This document shows positions 1 to 7,815 of a stretch of 41,205 bases of DNA, piece by piece. Below the pieces are notes generated by a model that was not told the DNA's origin, did no database searches, and worked only from the letters and a program-made list of their open reading frames with translations. This DNA is from JBDTYT01 sp040005555 (GTDB lineage Bacteria > Actinomycetota > UBA4738 > HRBIN12): assembly GCA_040005555.1 (NCBI GenBank), contig JBDTYT010000006.1, positions 1 through 41,205 on the forward strand, in the 5' to 3' direction. Each line of letters opens with the position of its first letter. Position 1 is the stretch's first letter. The position numbers and the translations under genes are program-made.

Positions 1-1
1 C

Positions 2-340
2 GGCCGCGTGCGCAGAGCCAAGCTGTATTACCTGCGCGAGCGCAAGGGCAAGAAGGCGCGCATCCGCGAGCGCCGGATCGAGGCGGACGAGCTCGCCGCG
101 GTGCTCGCGGCCGAGGCGGCGGCGGCCGCCGCCGCGAACGCGCCACCCGATGACGAGGCGCCTGCCGAGGACGAGGCCCTCGCCGATGGCGAGGCCCCCG
201 TCTCAGAACCGCTCGAGGCCGCGAGCGACGAGAGCGCCGCCCAGGCTGACGAGGCCGCTCCCTCCGACGAGCCCGAGGCCGAGCAGGCCCAGGAAGTCCA
301 GCTCGTAGCTGCCGACGAAGGTCAGAGCGACCGGGCGTGA
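2..340 (+). CDS. rplS: 50S ribosomal protein L19, C-terminal part (5' end outside window)
   Basis: Only the end of the gene is present; the reading frame is open from base 2. The first visible residues (RVRRAKLYYLRERKGKKAR) match the conserved C-terminus of ribosomal protein L19, which lies at the 30S/50S interface of the ribosome. L19 normally ends shortly after this motif. Here about 80 further residues follow, almost entirely Ala, Glu, Asp and Pro, so they form an acidic low-complexity tail that is probably disordered. The stop codon overlaps the GTG start of lepB (GTGA), indicating translational coupling. The rplS-lepB-rnhB order is usual in Actinomycetota. The L19 identity is firm; the role of the tail is unknown. 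Confidence 0.9.
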   Translation, partial: GRVRRAKLYYLRERKGKKARIRERRIEADELAAVLAAEAAAAAAANAPPDDEAPAEDEALADGEAPVSEPLEAASDESAAQADEAAPSDEPEAEQAQEVQLVAADEGQSDRA

Positions 341-1014
341 TCGAGCGCCCGCCCGGCTCCCCGGAGCCGGGCGATCATCCCCCCGACGCCGAGGCAGTCG
401 TTTCGCCCGAGCCTCCGTCCCGCCGTCCGCCGCGCACGTGGCTGCGCGAGCTTCCCGTGCTCATCGTGTTGGCCTTCGCCCTCGCGATCGTCCTGAAGAC
501 GTTCGTCGTGCAGGCCTTCTTCATCCCCACTGGCTCGATGGAGCCGACGCTCCTCCCGGGGGACCGGGTGTTGGTGAGCAAGGTCCTGTATCACCCCCAC
601 CGAGGTGACATCATCGTGTTCGAGGATCCTCATCCGGGACCTCAGCAGGACCGAGGCATCATGGGGGGGTTCGTGCACTGGCTCTCGCAAGGTCTCGGAC
701 TGGCCCGACCGGTGGACGAGGATTTCATCAAGCGCGTGATCGGGATGCCGGGGGAGACCGTCGAGATCACGAACCATCGTGTTCTCATCGACGGCGCCCA
801 GCTCCCCGAGCCGTACCTCACCGCAGAGGCCAAACGCTCGATGGTGGACTACGGACCCGTGACCGTTCCGGATGACGCGCTCTTCGTGATGGGCGACAAC
901 CGCGGCCACTCGAGCGACTCGCGAGCGAGCCTCGGGTTCATCCCGCTCGACCGAGTCGTCGGACACGCCCTCCTCATCATGTGGCCTCCATCGCGGCTCG
1001 GGTGGCTGCACTAA
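337..1014 (+). CDS. lepB: signal peptidase I
   Basis: Type I signal peptidase (family S26), a membrane-anchored serine protease that removes signal peptides from exported proteins. The 225-residue protein has a Pro-rich cytoplasmic N-terminus, one transmembrane segment at about residues 40-62, then the box FIPTGSMEPTL with nucleophile Ser67. The general base is Lys132 in FIKRVIGMPGE, and the conserved GDNRGHSSDSR box starts at about residue 186. All catalytic elements are present and the length is normal. The GTG start overlaps the rplS stop, and no better start exists downstream before the membrane segment. Its 3' end overlaps the start of rnhB. Likely clients in the window are the M23 peptidase, the PQQ protein and the tandem secreted paralogs. 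Confidence 0.95.
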   Translation: MIERPPGSPEPGDHPPDAEAVVSPEPPSRRPPRTWLRELPVLIVLAFALAIVLKTFVVQAFFIPTGSMEPTLLPGDRVLVSKVLYHPHRGDIIVFEDPHPGPQQDRGIMGGFVHWLSQGLGLARPVDEDFIKRVIGMPGETVEITNHRVLIDGAQLPEPYLTAEAKRSMVDYGPVTVPDDALFVMGDNRGHSSDSRASLGFIPLDRVVGHALLIMWPPSRLGWLH

Positions 1015-1664
1015 CGCTCGACCTCGACCGGTACGAGCGCACGCTCCGTGCGCAGGGTTTCGGACGCATCGCCGGAGCCGACGAAGCCGGGCGCGGGGCG
1101 CTCGCCGGGCCGCTCGTCGCCGCTGCGGTGATCTTGCCCGCGGGCTTCGACCTCGAGGGCATCGCCGACTCCAAGCTCCTCACGCCGAACGCGAGAGCTC
1201 GGGCGTTCGATCGCATCGTGCGCGATGCCGTGTGTTGGTCGGTGTGCCGCGTGATGCCGTCCCGGATCGACCACCGCGGTTTGCACCGTTCGAACGTCTG
1301 GTTGCTGCGCCGGGCCATCGTCCGGCTCGAGCTCGCGCCCGATTACGTGCTGACGGATGGGTTCCCCGTGCGGAAGCTGCCCGTGCCGTCCCTGTCGATC
1401 AAGAAAGGAGATCTGGTCACCGCGTCGGTGGCCGCGGCTTCGATCGTGGCCAAGGTCACGCGGGACCGCATGATGGACCGCTACCACAGGCGGTTCCCCG
1501 AGTACGGCTTCGACCACCACCGCGGGTACGGCACGGCCGCACACCGCGACGCGATCAAGCGTCTGGGCCTCACGCCCATCCACCGGCGATCGTTCAAGGG
1601 AGTCGGTCCCGATCCGGAGGATGTCGAGGACGGCGCTACAGTGGTGGACCGGGAGGGAGCATGA
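981..1664 (+). CDS. rnhB: ribonuclease HII
   Basis: RNase HII cleaves the RNA strand of RNA/DNA hybrids and starts removal of ribonucleotides from DNA. The 227-residue frame shows the signature GADEAGRGALAGP with acidic residues Asp34 and Glu35, the DSK motif at 63-65 and the catalytic Asp126 in LTDGFP. The C-terminal block around YGFDHHRGYGTAAH is also typical. The start is uncertain. GTG at 981 overlaps lepB by 34 bases, while an in-frame GTG at 1002 would overlap by 13. Both lie upstream of the conserved domain. The stop codon overlaps the ATG of the next gene (ATGA), so the two are probably co-translated. Confidence 0.94.
   Translation: MASIAARVAALTLDLDRYERTLRAQGFGRIAGADEAGRGALAGPLVAAAVILPAGFDLEGIADSKLLTPNARARAFDRIVRDAVCWSVCRVMPSRIDHRGLHRSNVWLLRRAIVRLELAPDYVLTDGFPVRKLPVPSLSIKKGDLVTASVAAASIVAKVTRDRMMDRYHRRFPEYGFDHHRGYGTAAHRDAIKRLGLTPIHRRSFKGVGPDPEDVEDGATVVDREGA
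1637..1642 (+). promoter_or_regulatory. possible -10 box before the DUF2469 gene
   Basis: TACAGT lies 18 bases before the ATG at 1661, inside the end of rnhB. A start site about 7 bases downstream would give a very short leader carrying the purine-rich stretch GGGAGGGAG just before the start codon. No clear -35 box is visible, so this is only a possible internal promoter. Confidence 0.25.
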
Positions 1665-1978
1665 ACCACGAAGAAGACGACATCGAGCGGTTCGAAGAGG
1701 AGCGCGAACTCGAGCTGTACCGCGAGTATCGGGACGTCGTGCCGATGTTCACCTTCGTGGTCGAGACCGAGCGACGCTTCTACCTGGCCAACCAGGTCGA
1801 CATCCACCATCGCGAGGGTGGATGGGTCGAGGTCGAGCTCGGAGACGCGTGGGTGTGGGATATGTTCAGGCCCGCCCGCTTCGTCTCGCGGGTGCGCGTG
1901 ATGACGCGGCGTGACGTGAACGTCGAGGAGCTCCGGCGCGAGGAGACGCTGCCGGAGGATCCCAGTATCACGGCCTGA
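1661..1978 (+). CDS. DUF2469 family protein (actinobacterial signature protein)
   Basis: A 105-residue, strongly acidic small protein. It begins with an acidic helix rich in Glu (about residues 3-20), followed by a compact part containing DVVPMFTFVVETERRFYLAN and the Trp-rich stretch WVEVELGDAWVWDMFRP. From memory this is the DUF2469 family, found almost only in Actinomycetota and usually placed between rnhB and yraN, as here. No enzymatic motif is visible and the function is unknown. The ATG at 1661 overlaps the rnhB stop and is preceded by a good purine-rich ribosome-binding site (GGGAGGGAG). The family call rests on both sequence and position. Confidence 0.85.
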   Translation: MNHEEDDIERFEEERELELYREYRDVVPMFTFVVETERRFYLANQVDIHHREGGWVEVELGDAWVWDMFRPARFVSRVRVMTRRDVNVEELRREETLPEDPSITA

Positions 1979-2003
1979 ACGCCTCCGTGTCGGTGGTGCG
2001 CGC

Positions 2004-2009
2004 TAGCGT
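2004..2009 (+). promoter_or_regulatory. TANNNT box, leaderless-type promoter of yraN
   Basis: TAGCGT ends 6 bases before the ATG at 2016. This is the spacing expected if transcription starts at the start codon itself. The GAGG next to the ATG is too close to act as a normal ribosome-binding site. Confidence 0.4.
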
Positions 2010-2015
2010 CCGAGG

Positions 2016-2381
2016 ATGGGATCAACGGTGGACCGGCGGCCAGCCCTCGGTCGCTCCGGCGAGGCGGCAACCCTCGGCGTGTATCGGCAGCGCGGGTTCC
2101 GAGCGATCGCGTGCAACTGGCGCTGTCCGCTCGGCGAGCTCGACCTGGTGGTGGAGCGAGACCGCCTCTTGGTCTTCTGCGAGGTGAAGACCCGCTCGAA
2201 CACGGCGTTCGGCGGTGGGTACGAGGCCGTCACGTGGACGAAGCGGCGCAAGCTGCGCCAGCTCGCCGAGGCGTTCCTCGCCTCAAGCGATGTACGACAT
2301 CGCGACGTGCGCTTCGACGTCGCGAGCGTGTCATTCACTCGCACTTGCGTCGATGTCGAGATCTTCGAGGATGCCTTCTGA
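2016..2381 (+). CDS. yraN: YraN family (UPF0102) endonuclease-like protein
   Basis: A 121-residue UPF0102 protein. The core shows GEAATLGVYRQRGFRAIACNWRCPLGELDLVVERDRLLVFCEVKTRS, that is the E...GELDLV...FCEVK pattern of a small restriction-endonuclease-like (PD-(D/E)xK-type) fold. The acidic residues and Lys (GELD and EVK) needed for a nuclease site are present. The biochemical role in bacteria is not settled; it is commonly found beside comM and dprA, as here, which suggests a part in DNA processing. The ATG at 2016 follows a TANNNT box at 2004-2009. Family identity is firm, activity is inferred. Confidence 0.9.
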   Translation: MGSTVDRRPALGRSGEAATLGVYRQRGFRAIACNWRCPLGELDLVVERDRLLVFCEVKTRSNTAFGGGYEAVTWTKRRKLRQLAEAFLASSDVRHRDVRFDVASVSFTRTCVDVEIFEDAF

Positions 2382-2405
2382 CGACGACGTGTCGGTAGCG
2401 GGCGC

Positions 2406-2411
2406 TAGGGT
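2406..2411 (+). promoter_or_regulatory. TANNNT box, leaderless-type promoter of comM
   Basis: TAGGGT ends 9 bases before the GTG at 2421, and no ribosome-binding site lies between. The pattern fits a leaderless or nearly leaderless transcript. Confidence 0.4.
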
Positions 2412-2420
2412 CGCGCGGTC

Positions 2421-3962
2421 GTGTACGGGCAGGTCATCGGTGTCACCGTGGTCGGGGTCCGCGGGTACCCGTTCGCCGTCGAAGCACACATCGGTCGGGG
2501 ACTGCCGTCCCTCACGCTGACCGGCCTCCCGGGCGTGGCCGTGCAGGACGCGCGCGAACGGATCCGCCCGGCGGTCGAGAGCGCCGGCTTCGAGTGGCCG
2601 CTCCGCCGCGTCGTCGTGAACCTGTCGCCCGGCAACCTGCGCAAGGAGGGGCCCGGGCTCGATCTGCCGGTCGCGATGGGCGTCCTCGCCGCCTCGGCGC
2701 AGGTGCCACCCGACCGGCTGTCGAGATACGCGTTCGTCGGCGAGCTCTCGCTGCGAGGCACGCTCGTTCCCACGCCAGGGGTGCTCTCCGTCGCGATGGC
2801 TGCCGCGCGGGCCGGCCTCGACGGGGTGGTGGTCCCGGCGGCCAACGCGTCGGAGGCGTCGCTCGTCGAGGGGCTCGAGGTCGTCCCCGCGCCCTCCCTC
2901 GCCGAGGTCGTCGGGTTCCTGCGGGGTTCATGGGTTCCCTCGATCCCGGCGACGAGGACAACGGCGGGTCACCCGCCCGACGCTCGTGACGATGTGGACT
3001 TCGCGGAGATCCGGGGGCAGCTGCAGGCGCGCAGGGCGCTCGAGGTGGCCGCGGCCGGGGGCCACAACGTCTTGCTGGTGGGCTCACCCGGCGCAGGGAA
3101 GACCATGCTCGCGCGCCGGCTCGCGACCATCTTGCCCTCGCTGTCCCGAGATGAGGCCCTCGAGGTCACGCAGCTGTACTCGGTGGCCGGGCTCCTCCAA
3201 GGCGCCATGGTCCGGGACCGGCCCTTCCGTTCGCCCCACCACTCGATCTCGATGCCGGGACTGCTCGGTGGCGGAAGCGCGTACCTGCGGCCGGGCGAAG
3301 TCTCGCTCGCGCACCACGGAGTGCTCTTCTTGGACGAGCTGACCGAGTTCCGCCGCGACGCGATCGAGGGACTCCGGCAGCCGCTCGAGGACGGGAGGGT
3401 CGTGGTCACGCGGGCGGCCGGCTCCGTGGAGTTCCCTGCTCGGTTCACGCTCATCGCGGCCGCGAACCCGTGTCCCTGCGGATACGAGGGGGATCCCTAC
3501 CGCCGGTGCGATTGCCAGGCGAACCGCGTGCAGGTCTACCAGCAGAAGCTCTCGGGTCCGCTGCTCGATCGGATCGATATCCGGCTCGTCGTGCCGCGCC
3601 TGTCGAAGCAGGAGCTCCTCGGCGAGACGCTGGGCGAGACCTCGGCGAAGATCCGCGCGCGCGTCGACGTCGCGCGTGACCGCCAGCGGCGGCGCTACGC
3701 GAGGCTCGGTTTCTCGTCGAACGCGCATCTCCCGGGCCCGCTGGCTCGACGCGAATCGCGCGTGTCCGCCGGCGGACGCGAGATGCTCGCGCAGGCCGTC
3801 GACACGCTCGCCCTTACCGGTCGCGGGTTCGACCGGGCCATCAAGGTCGCCCGCACCGTGGCCGATCTGGCCGGCACCGACGACGTCGCCGCGGACCACG
3901 TCGCCGAGGCGCTGTCCTACCGCGTGATCGCCGGCGCGGGGGGCCTCGCGCGTGCAGGTTGA
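2421..3962 (+). CDS. comM: YifB/ComM family Mg-chelatase-like AAA+ ATPase
   Basis: AAA+ ATPase of the YifB/ComM family; ComM is a hexameric helicase that drives branch migration during natural transformation. The 513-residue protein begins with the Lon-protease-like S5 fold domain (about 1-165), in which a catalytic Ser-Lys dyad is not evident, as is normal for this family. The ATPase follows, with Walker A GSPGAGKT at 221-228 and Walker B in VLFLDELTEF. A Cys-rich insert, NPCPCGYEGDPYRRCDCQ, is typical of Mg-chelatase subunit ChlI relatives, and a C-terminal helical domain ends the protein. GTG at 2421 gives the usual N-terminus. It overlaps dprA by 11 bases. No uptake genes such as comEC are in the window, so competence itself cannot be claimed. 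Confidence 0.93.
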   Translation: MYGQVIGVTVVGVRGYPFAVEAHIGRGLPSLTLTGLPGVAVQDARERIRPAVESAGFEWPLRRVVVNLSPGNLRKEGPGLDLPVAMGVLAASAQVPPDRLSRYAFVGELSLRGTLVPTPGVLSVAMAAARAGLDGVVVPAANASEASLVEGLEVVPAPSLAEVVGFLRGSWVPSIPATRTTAGHPPDARDDVDFAEIRGQLQARRALEVAAAGGHNVLLVGSPGAGKTMLARRLATILPSLSRDEALEVTQLYSVAGLLQGAMVRDRPFRSPHHSISMPGLLGGGSAYLRPGEVSLAHHGVLFLDELTEFRRDAIEGLRQPLEDGRVVVTRAAGSVEFPARFTLIAAANPCPCGYEGDPYRRCDCQANRVQVYQQKLSGPLLDRIDIRLVVPRLSKQELLGETLGETSAKIRARVDVARDRQRRRYARLGFSSNAHLPGPLARRESRVSAGGREMLAQAVDTLALTGRGFDRAIKVARTVADLAGTDDVAADHVAEALSYRVIAGAGGLARAG

Positions 3963-5067
3963 GACGATCCCGTCGAAGTGGCCCGAGGGTTTCTCGGAGG
4001 GCCCGCGCAACCGCCGGGCGCTGTTCGTGCTCATGTCCCTGCGGGGCATCGAGCCGAAAAAGCTCCTCGAGCTCGCGGTGCGCGAACGCACGGCGTCGGC
4101 GTGTCTCGCCGCCATCCGCGCCGGGCGCGCCGGCAGCCCCTCGGACCATGAGCACGCGGGCAGCATCGACCCCGACATGGTCGAGGCCGCCGTCGATACC
4201 TGCGGCGCGCGGCTCGTGGTTGCGGGATCGCCCGAGTACCCGCCTCAGCTGAACGACCTCCACGATCCGCCGGCGGGGTTGTTCGTCCGCGGTCGGCCGC
4301 TCCCCGGCCGGTTCGGGACCGTCGCCGTCGTCGGCGCTCGCCGATGCTCGGATCTGGGCGGCGAGCTCTCCCACACGATCGGCCGCGACCTGGCCGCATC
4401 GGGGTTGTGCGTCGTGAGCGGAGCCGCACGAGGCATCGATGCCGCCGCGCACGAAGGGGCGCTGGCGGCAGGAGGTCACACGATCGCGATCCTCGGATGC
4501 GGGATCGATCGCCCCTACCCGTCGGCGAGCCGTGTCCTCATCGGCCGCATCGCCGCGGAGGGCTCGGTCGCGAGCGAGTATCCGCCCGGCGTCCCCGCGG
4601 AGCCGTTCCGCTTCCCCGCTCGCAACCGACTCGTTGCGGCGCTCGCCACGGCGCTCGTGGTCGTCGAAGGCGCCGAGCGCAGCGGCTCGCTCATCTCCGC
4701 CCGACACGCGCTAGGCATCGGGCGCGACGTGTTCGCTGTACCGGGCTCGGTCACGAACCCACTGTCGTATGTGCCGCACACGCTCATCCGCGACGGAGCC
4801 ACCCTCATCCGCGGCGTCGACGACCTGATGGACGACCTCGGATTGACGCGCGACCCTGGCCGGGAGCTCATGCCTGTTGACCTGACTGTTCCCGAGCGCG
4901 CCGCGCTCGACATCATCACCGCGCCGGTCTTGCCCGAGCGCATCGCGCGAGACATCGGCGTCGGGGTCGCGGACGCGATCTCGCTGCTGATGCGGCTCGA
5001 GATGAAGGGGCTCGTCGTCTGTGTGGGCGGACGCTACGAACGTCGGCTCCGCGCGAGCACGACCTGA
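3952..5067 (+). CDS. dprA: DNA-processing protein DprA
   Basis: DprA (Smf) binds incoming single-stranded DNA and loads RecA during transformation. The 371-residue protein has an N-terminal helical part, then the Rossmann-like DNA-binding domain. This domain shows VAVVGARRCSDLG, VVSGAARGIDAAAH, ILGCGIDRPYP, FPARNRLVAALA and VVEGAERSGSLISARHALG, all diagnostic. A C-terminal winged-helix-like segment (about 300-365) completes the protein. The GTG at 3952 overlaps comM by 11 bases, so coupling is likely; an alternative start further in cannot be excluded because the first 25 residues are not conserved. The family is widespread in bacteria that are not known to be competent. Confidence 0.94.
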   Translation: MQVETIPSKWPEGFSEGPRNRRALFVLMSLRGIEPKKLLELAVRERTASACLAAIRAGRAGSPSDHEHAGSIDPDMVEAAVDTCGARLVVAGSPEYPPQLNDLHDPPAGLFVRGRPLPGRFGTVAVVGARRCSDLGGELSHTIGRDLAASGLCVVSGAARGIDAAAHEGALAAGGHTIAILGCGIDRPYPSASRVLIGRIAAEGSVASEYPPGVPAEPFRFPARNRLVAALATALVVVEGAERSGSLISARHALGIGRDVFAVPGSVTNPLSYVPHTLIRDGATLIRGVDDLMDDLGLTRDPGRELMPVDLTVPERAALDIITAPVLPERIARDIGVGVADAISLLMRLEMKGLVVCVGGRYERRLRASTT

Positions 5068-5085
5068 CGACCTGGGCCGCGCCCG

Positions 5086-5216
5086 CCGAAACCTGTCGCC
5101 GCGAACGGTTTCGGGGCTATGCTCGACCAGCCTAGGTCGATGGTCGCATCCTTTTCTGCTCTGCGCGGGAAGCTTGAACGCAGACGTGCCGGTTGGTACA
5201 AGGAGTCCCCGAAACC
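5086..5216 (+). repeat. three copies of CCGAAACC around the xerC promoter region
   Basis: CCGAAACC occurs at 5086-5093, its exact inverse GGTTTCGG at 5107-5114, and a third copy in direct orientation at 5209-5216. The middle and last copies extend to a perfect 10-base complement (GGTTTCGGGG, 5107-5116, with CCCCGAAACC, 5207-5216). The first pair is spaced about two helical turns apart (centre to centre 21 bases). This could be a dimer-binding operator. In a read-through transcript from dprA it could instead form two mutually exclusive hairpins. Confidence 0.55.
5118..5123 (+). promoter_or_regulatory. possible -10 box upstream of xerC
   Basis: TATGCT lies 120 bases before the xerC ATG, directly next to the GGTTTCGG repeat. 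The -35 region (CTGTCG, 19 bases upstream) is weak. A second, poorer candidate is TTGAAC at 5174-5179 with TACAAG 17 bases later. Confidence 0.25.
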
Positions 5217-5243
5217 GATCTCCGACTGAAGCGAACGAGGATC

Positions 5244-6173
5244 ATGGACATCGACCTTCCTCAGCCCGACGCGGACCTCATCCGCTCGTTCACCGACCAC
5301 CTGGCGCTCGAGCGTCATCTTTCCGAGCACACGGTGACGGCCTACCGGCGCGACCTCGAGCACCTGGCTCGTTTCCTGCATCGTGGCCACCGGTCGCTGA
5401 CGACGGTGACCTACCCGGAGCTCCGGCGGTTCCTCGCGCAGCAGACCACGCTCGGCTACGCGCGCGCATCGATCGCCCGGGGGGTGGCGTCGATCCACAC
5501 CTTCTACCGGTGGGCGGCCGCTCGTGGGTACGTGGCGAACGACCCCGCGGCGCTGCTCGGCCGGCCGAAGGTCGTGTCGCGCCTGCCGACGGTACTCCGC
5601 GCCCGCGAAGCCGCGAACCTGGTTGAGTTGCCGGCGCCGCCCGCGGATACCGGATCTCGGGAGCGCGCGGTTGCCCTGCGCGATCGGGCGATCCTCGAGG
5701 TGCTCTACGGGTCGGGCCTGCGTGTCAGCGAGGTGGCGGGCCTGACCGCGGACCGCGTCGACCTCGACCGCGGTCGGGTGCTCGTCATGGGCAAGGGCGC
5801 GAAGGAGCGCGAGGTCCCGCTCTCCGACTTCGCGGTCGGGGCCTTGCGTGCCTACCTCCGCGACGGCAGGCACGAGCTGGCGCCCGCCGAGCTCTCACCG
5901 ATGGTGTTCTTCAACCGGAAGAAGAAGCCGATCGGACCGCGCGACATCCGCGCGATGGTGGAACAATATGGAGGTAGGTCGCTGTCGGGACGGCGGGTGA
6001 CGCCGCACACGTTGCGGCACTCGTTCGCGACGCATCTGCTCGAGGGAGGAGCCGACATCCGGGCGGTACAGGAACTTCTCGGCCACGCCAGCGTGGCGAC
6101 AACGCAGCGATACACCCACGTCTCACGCACTCGGCTGTTCGAGGCATACCGACAGAGCCACCCGAGGGCTTGA
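5244..6173 (+). CDS. xerC: tyrosine recombinase XerC/XerD type
   Basis: Site-specific tyrosine recombinase; with a partner it resolves chromosome dimers at dif. The 309-residue protein has the N-terminal SAM-like DNA-binding domain (1-110) and the catalytic domain. The catalytic residues are Arg160 (SGLRVSEVAGL), Lys184 or Lys187 in VMGKGAKER, His255 and Arg258 (HTLRHSFATHLL), His281 (LLGHASVATTQ) and nucleophile Tyr290 (QRYTHVS). All six are present, so the enzyme looks active. I chose the ATG at 5244, preceded by ACGAGG, over a TTG 51 bases upstream. XerC and XerD cannot be separated reliably by eye; the dprA neighbourhood favours XerC. It ends directly at the start of the sigma factor gene. 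Confidence 0.9.
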   Translation: MDIDLPQPDADLIRSFTDHLALERHLSEHTVTAYRRDLEHLARFLHRGHRSLTTVTYPELRRFLAQQTTLGYARASIARGVASIHTFYRWAAARGYVANDPAALLGRPKVVSRLPTVLRAREAANLVELPAPPADTGSRERAVALRDRAILEVLYGSGLRVSEVAGLTADRVDLDRGRVLVMGKGAKEREVPLSDFAVGALRAYLRDGRHELAPAELSPMVFFNRKKKPIGPRDIRAMVEQYGGRSLSGRRVTPHTLRHSFATHLLEGGADIRAVQELLGHASVATTQRYTHVSRTRLFEAYRQSHPRA

Positions 6174-7118
6174 GTGGCGCGCGCAGCGAAGACCTCGGAG
6201 GAGCGCAAGGCGGCCAAGGCGCCCGCCAAGTCGAACAAACCCGCGAACGTACCCGTGAAGGCCGCGCCCAAGCCGAGGGCGAAGACAACGGCGAAGGGCC
6301 CCATCGAGCCCCCGGCGAAGGCGCCCGCCGCCGCCCCCGGCGGTTCCTCCATCGATCCGGCTGCCAACGAGCTCTCAGCGCTCTGGGTCGAGTTCAAACG
6401 CTCTGCGTCGGCCGCGGCGCGCGAGCGCCTGATCTTGCACTACGCCCCGCTCGTGAAGTATGTCGCGAGCCGCGTCGCGACCGGTCTGCCGGCCAGCGTC
6501 GAGCAAGCCGACCTCGTGAGCTACGGCATGTTCGGGCTGATCGACGCGCTCGAGAAGTTCGAGCCGGCGCGCGGGAACAAGTTCGAGACCTACGCGATCC
6601 CCCGGATCAAGGGCGCGATCATCGACGAACTCAGGGCGATGGACTGGGTGCCGAGGTCGGTGCGTTTCAAGGCGCGCGAGATCGAGAAGGCCCACGCCGA
6701 TCTCGAGTCGATGCTGAAACGCGCGCCGACCGAGCGCGAGATGGCGGAGCGCCTCGGCGTGTCGCTGTCCGAGCTCCACGACGTCACCAGCCAGATCTCG
6801 TTCGTGTCCGTGCTCGCGCTCGACGAGTTGCTCTCGGTCGGCAGCGACCGCGGCGAGCAGGTCTCGCTGCTGGACACGCTGGCCGATCGCGGGGGCGACA
6901 TCGCGACGGGCCTCGAAGGGCAAGAGACGCGAGGCCTCCTCGCCGCCGCGATCAACTCGCTGTCCGAGCGCGAGAAGATCGTGGTCACGCTCTACTACTT
7001 CGAGGGACTCACGCTGAACGAGATCGGGGAGATCTTGGGGGTCACGGAGTCCCGGATCTGCCAGATCCACACGAAGGCCGTCGGCCAACTCCGCCTCCAG
7101 CTCGTCGAGACCGAGTAG
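6174..7118 (+). CDS. whiG: RNA polymerase sigma factor, WhiG/FliA family
   Basis: Group 3 sigma-70 factor. Region 2 spans about residues 85-155 (LVKYVASRVATGLPASVEQADLVSYG to YAIPRIKGAIIDELR), region 3 follows (DWVPRSVR, PTEREMAERLGVSLSEL), and region 4 ends the protein (SEREKIVVTLYYFEGLTLNEIG, VTESRICQIHTKAV). WhiG starts spore formation in Streptomyces and lies near rpsB there; FliA drives flagellar genes. No flagellar gene is in the window, so the synteny favours the WhiG label. It begins at a GTG immediately after the xerC stop. An unusual N-terminal extension of about 60 residues rich in Ala, Lys and Pro precedes the usual start of the family. Its regulon, and any anti-sigma factor, are not visible here. 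Confidence 0.88.
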   Translation: MARAAKTSEERKAAKAPAKSNKPANVPVKAAPKPRAKTTAKGPIEPPAKAPAAAPGGSSIDPAANELSALWVEFKRSASAAARERLILHYAPLVKYVASRVATGLPASVEQADLVSYGMFGLIDALEKFEPARGNKFETYAIPRIKGAIIDELRAMDWVPRSVRFKAREIEKAHADLESMLKRAPTEREMAERLGVSLSELHDVTSQISFVSVLALDELLSVGSDRGEQVSLLDTLADRGGDIATGLEGQETRGLLAAAINSLSEREKIVVTLYYFEGLTLNEIGEILGVTESRICQIHTKAVGQLRLQLVETE

Positions 7119-7180
7119 CACCGCAACCCCCCGCGCGCTCGGCTGTGAACCAGATCACTGCGTCCACGCTGAACCCCCGC

Positions 7181-7186
7181 TAGCCT
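7181..7186 (+). promoter_or_regulatory. possible -10 box of the M23 peptidase gene
   Basis: TAGCCT lies 27 bases before the ATG at 7214. The short leader that would result contains a good ribosome-binding site, GGAGG, 5 bases before the start codon. The -35 region is weak (CTGCGT at 7158-7163). Confidence 0.35.
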
Positions 7187-7213
7187 GCCCCCCAGTTCGA
7201 GCTCGGAGGTCCC

Positions 7214-7768
7214 ATGGCACGCCGGAGCTGTCTCGTCCTCCCTGTGTTGATCGGGTTGTGGGCCACGCCTCACGTCGCGCCGGCCGCCTCACCGATCGGT
7301 CGAGCGTCGGGGGCCCCGTCCGCGCGCGCCGCGGTCCCCGTCCCGCAGGCGGGTTCGTGGTCTTGGCCGGTCACCGGGCCGGTCATCCGAGGGTTCGACC
7401 CTCCGTCCGATCCCTACGGCGCCGGCCACCGCGGCATCGACATCGCCGTGGCGTTCGGCACCGCCATCCACGCACCGGCCGCGGGCGTCGTGACGTTCTC
7501 GGGCAAGGTCGGTGGGCAGCTGTTCATCACCCTCGACCACGGGGACGGGCTGTCGAGCACGTACTCGTGGTTGTCGTCGACCGCCGTCCGCAAGGGCGAC
7601 CACGTATCCCGCGGTGGCAAGATCGGTTCGACGGGCGTCGGACATCCGGGCTCGTCGGTGACGCACCTGCACTTCGGGGTGAAGCTCGCCGGCGAATACA
7701 TCGATCCGATGTCCGTGCTCGGTCCGCTGTCGGTCGTGAGTCTCATCCGCCTCGCGCCGCTCGTGTAG
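7214..7768 (+). CDS. secreted M23 family metallopeptidase (LytM-like)
   Basis: Zinc peptidase of the LytM/lysostaphin type, expected to cut peptide cross-links in peptidoglycan. The 184-residue protein starts with a Sec signal peptide (MARRSC, hydrophobic core to about residue 25, Ala-rich cleavage region). A short linker and a single M23 domain follow. The zinc and catalytic residues are visible: His72 and Asp76 in GHRGIDIA, His109 in LDHGDG, and His151 and His153 in HLHFGV. It is therefore probably active rather than a degenerate regulator such as EnvC-like proteins. A LytM-like gene just before rpsB is common in Actinomycetota. The ATG is supported by GGAGG 5 bases upstream. Confidence 0.9.
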   Translation: MARRSCLVLPVLIGLWATPHVAPAASPIGRASGAPSARAAVPVPQAGSWSWPVTGPVIRGFDPPSDPYGAGHRGIDIAVAFGTAIHAPAAGVVTFSGKVGGQLFITLDHGDGLSSTYSWLSSTAVRKGDHVSRGGKIGSTGVGHPGSSVTHLHFGVKLAGEYIDPMSVLGPLSVVSLIRLAPLV

Positions 7769-7809
7769 AGAACTCGGGTGAGGCTGCGCCGGGCATCGGG
7801 CGTGGGCGC

Positions 7810-7815
7810 TACCAT
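7810..7815 (+). promoter_or_regulatory. possible -10 box of the PQQ-propeller gene
   Basis: TACCAT directly precedes the GTG at 7816. If it is the real -10 box, transcription would start a few bases inside the annotated coding region and the true start would lie further in (see the next gene). Confidence 0.3.

Noticed and set aside
5174..5202. TTGAAC with TACAAG 17 bases later as the xerC promoter
   Set aside because: The -10 candidate lacks the final T that is nearly invariant in the other boxes of this window, so I do not annotate it.
2016..7118. A competence island (yraN, comM, dprA, xerC)
   Set aside because: The set is the standard housekeeping order in Actinomycetota and no uptake machinery is present, so transformation cannot be inferred.
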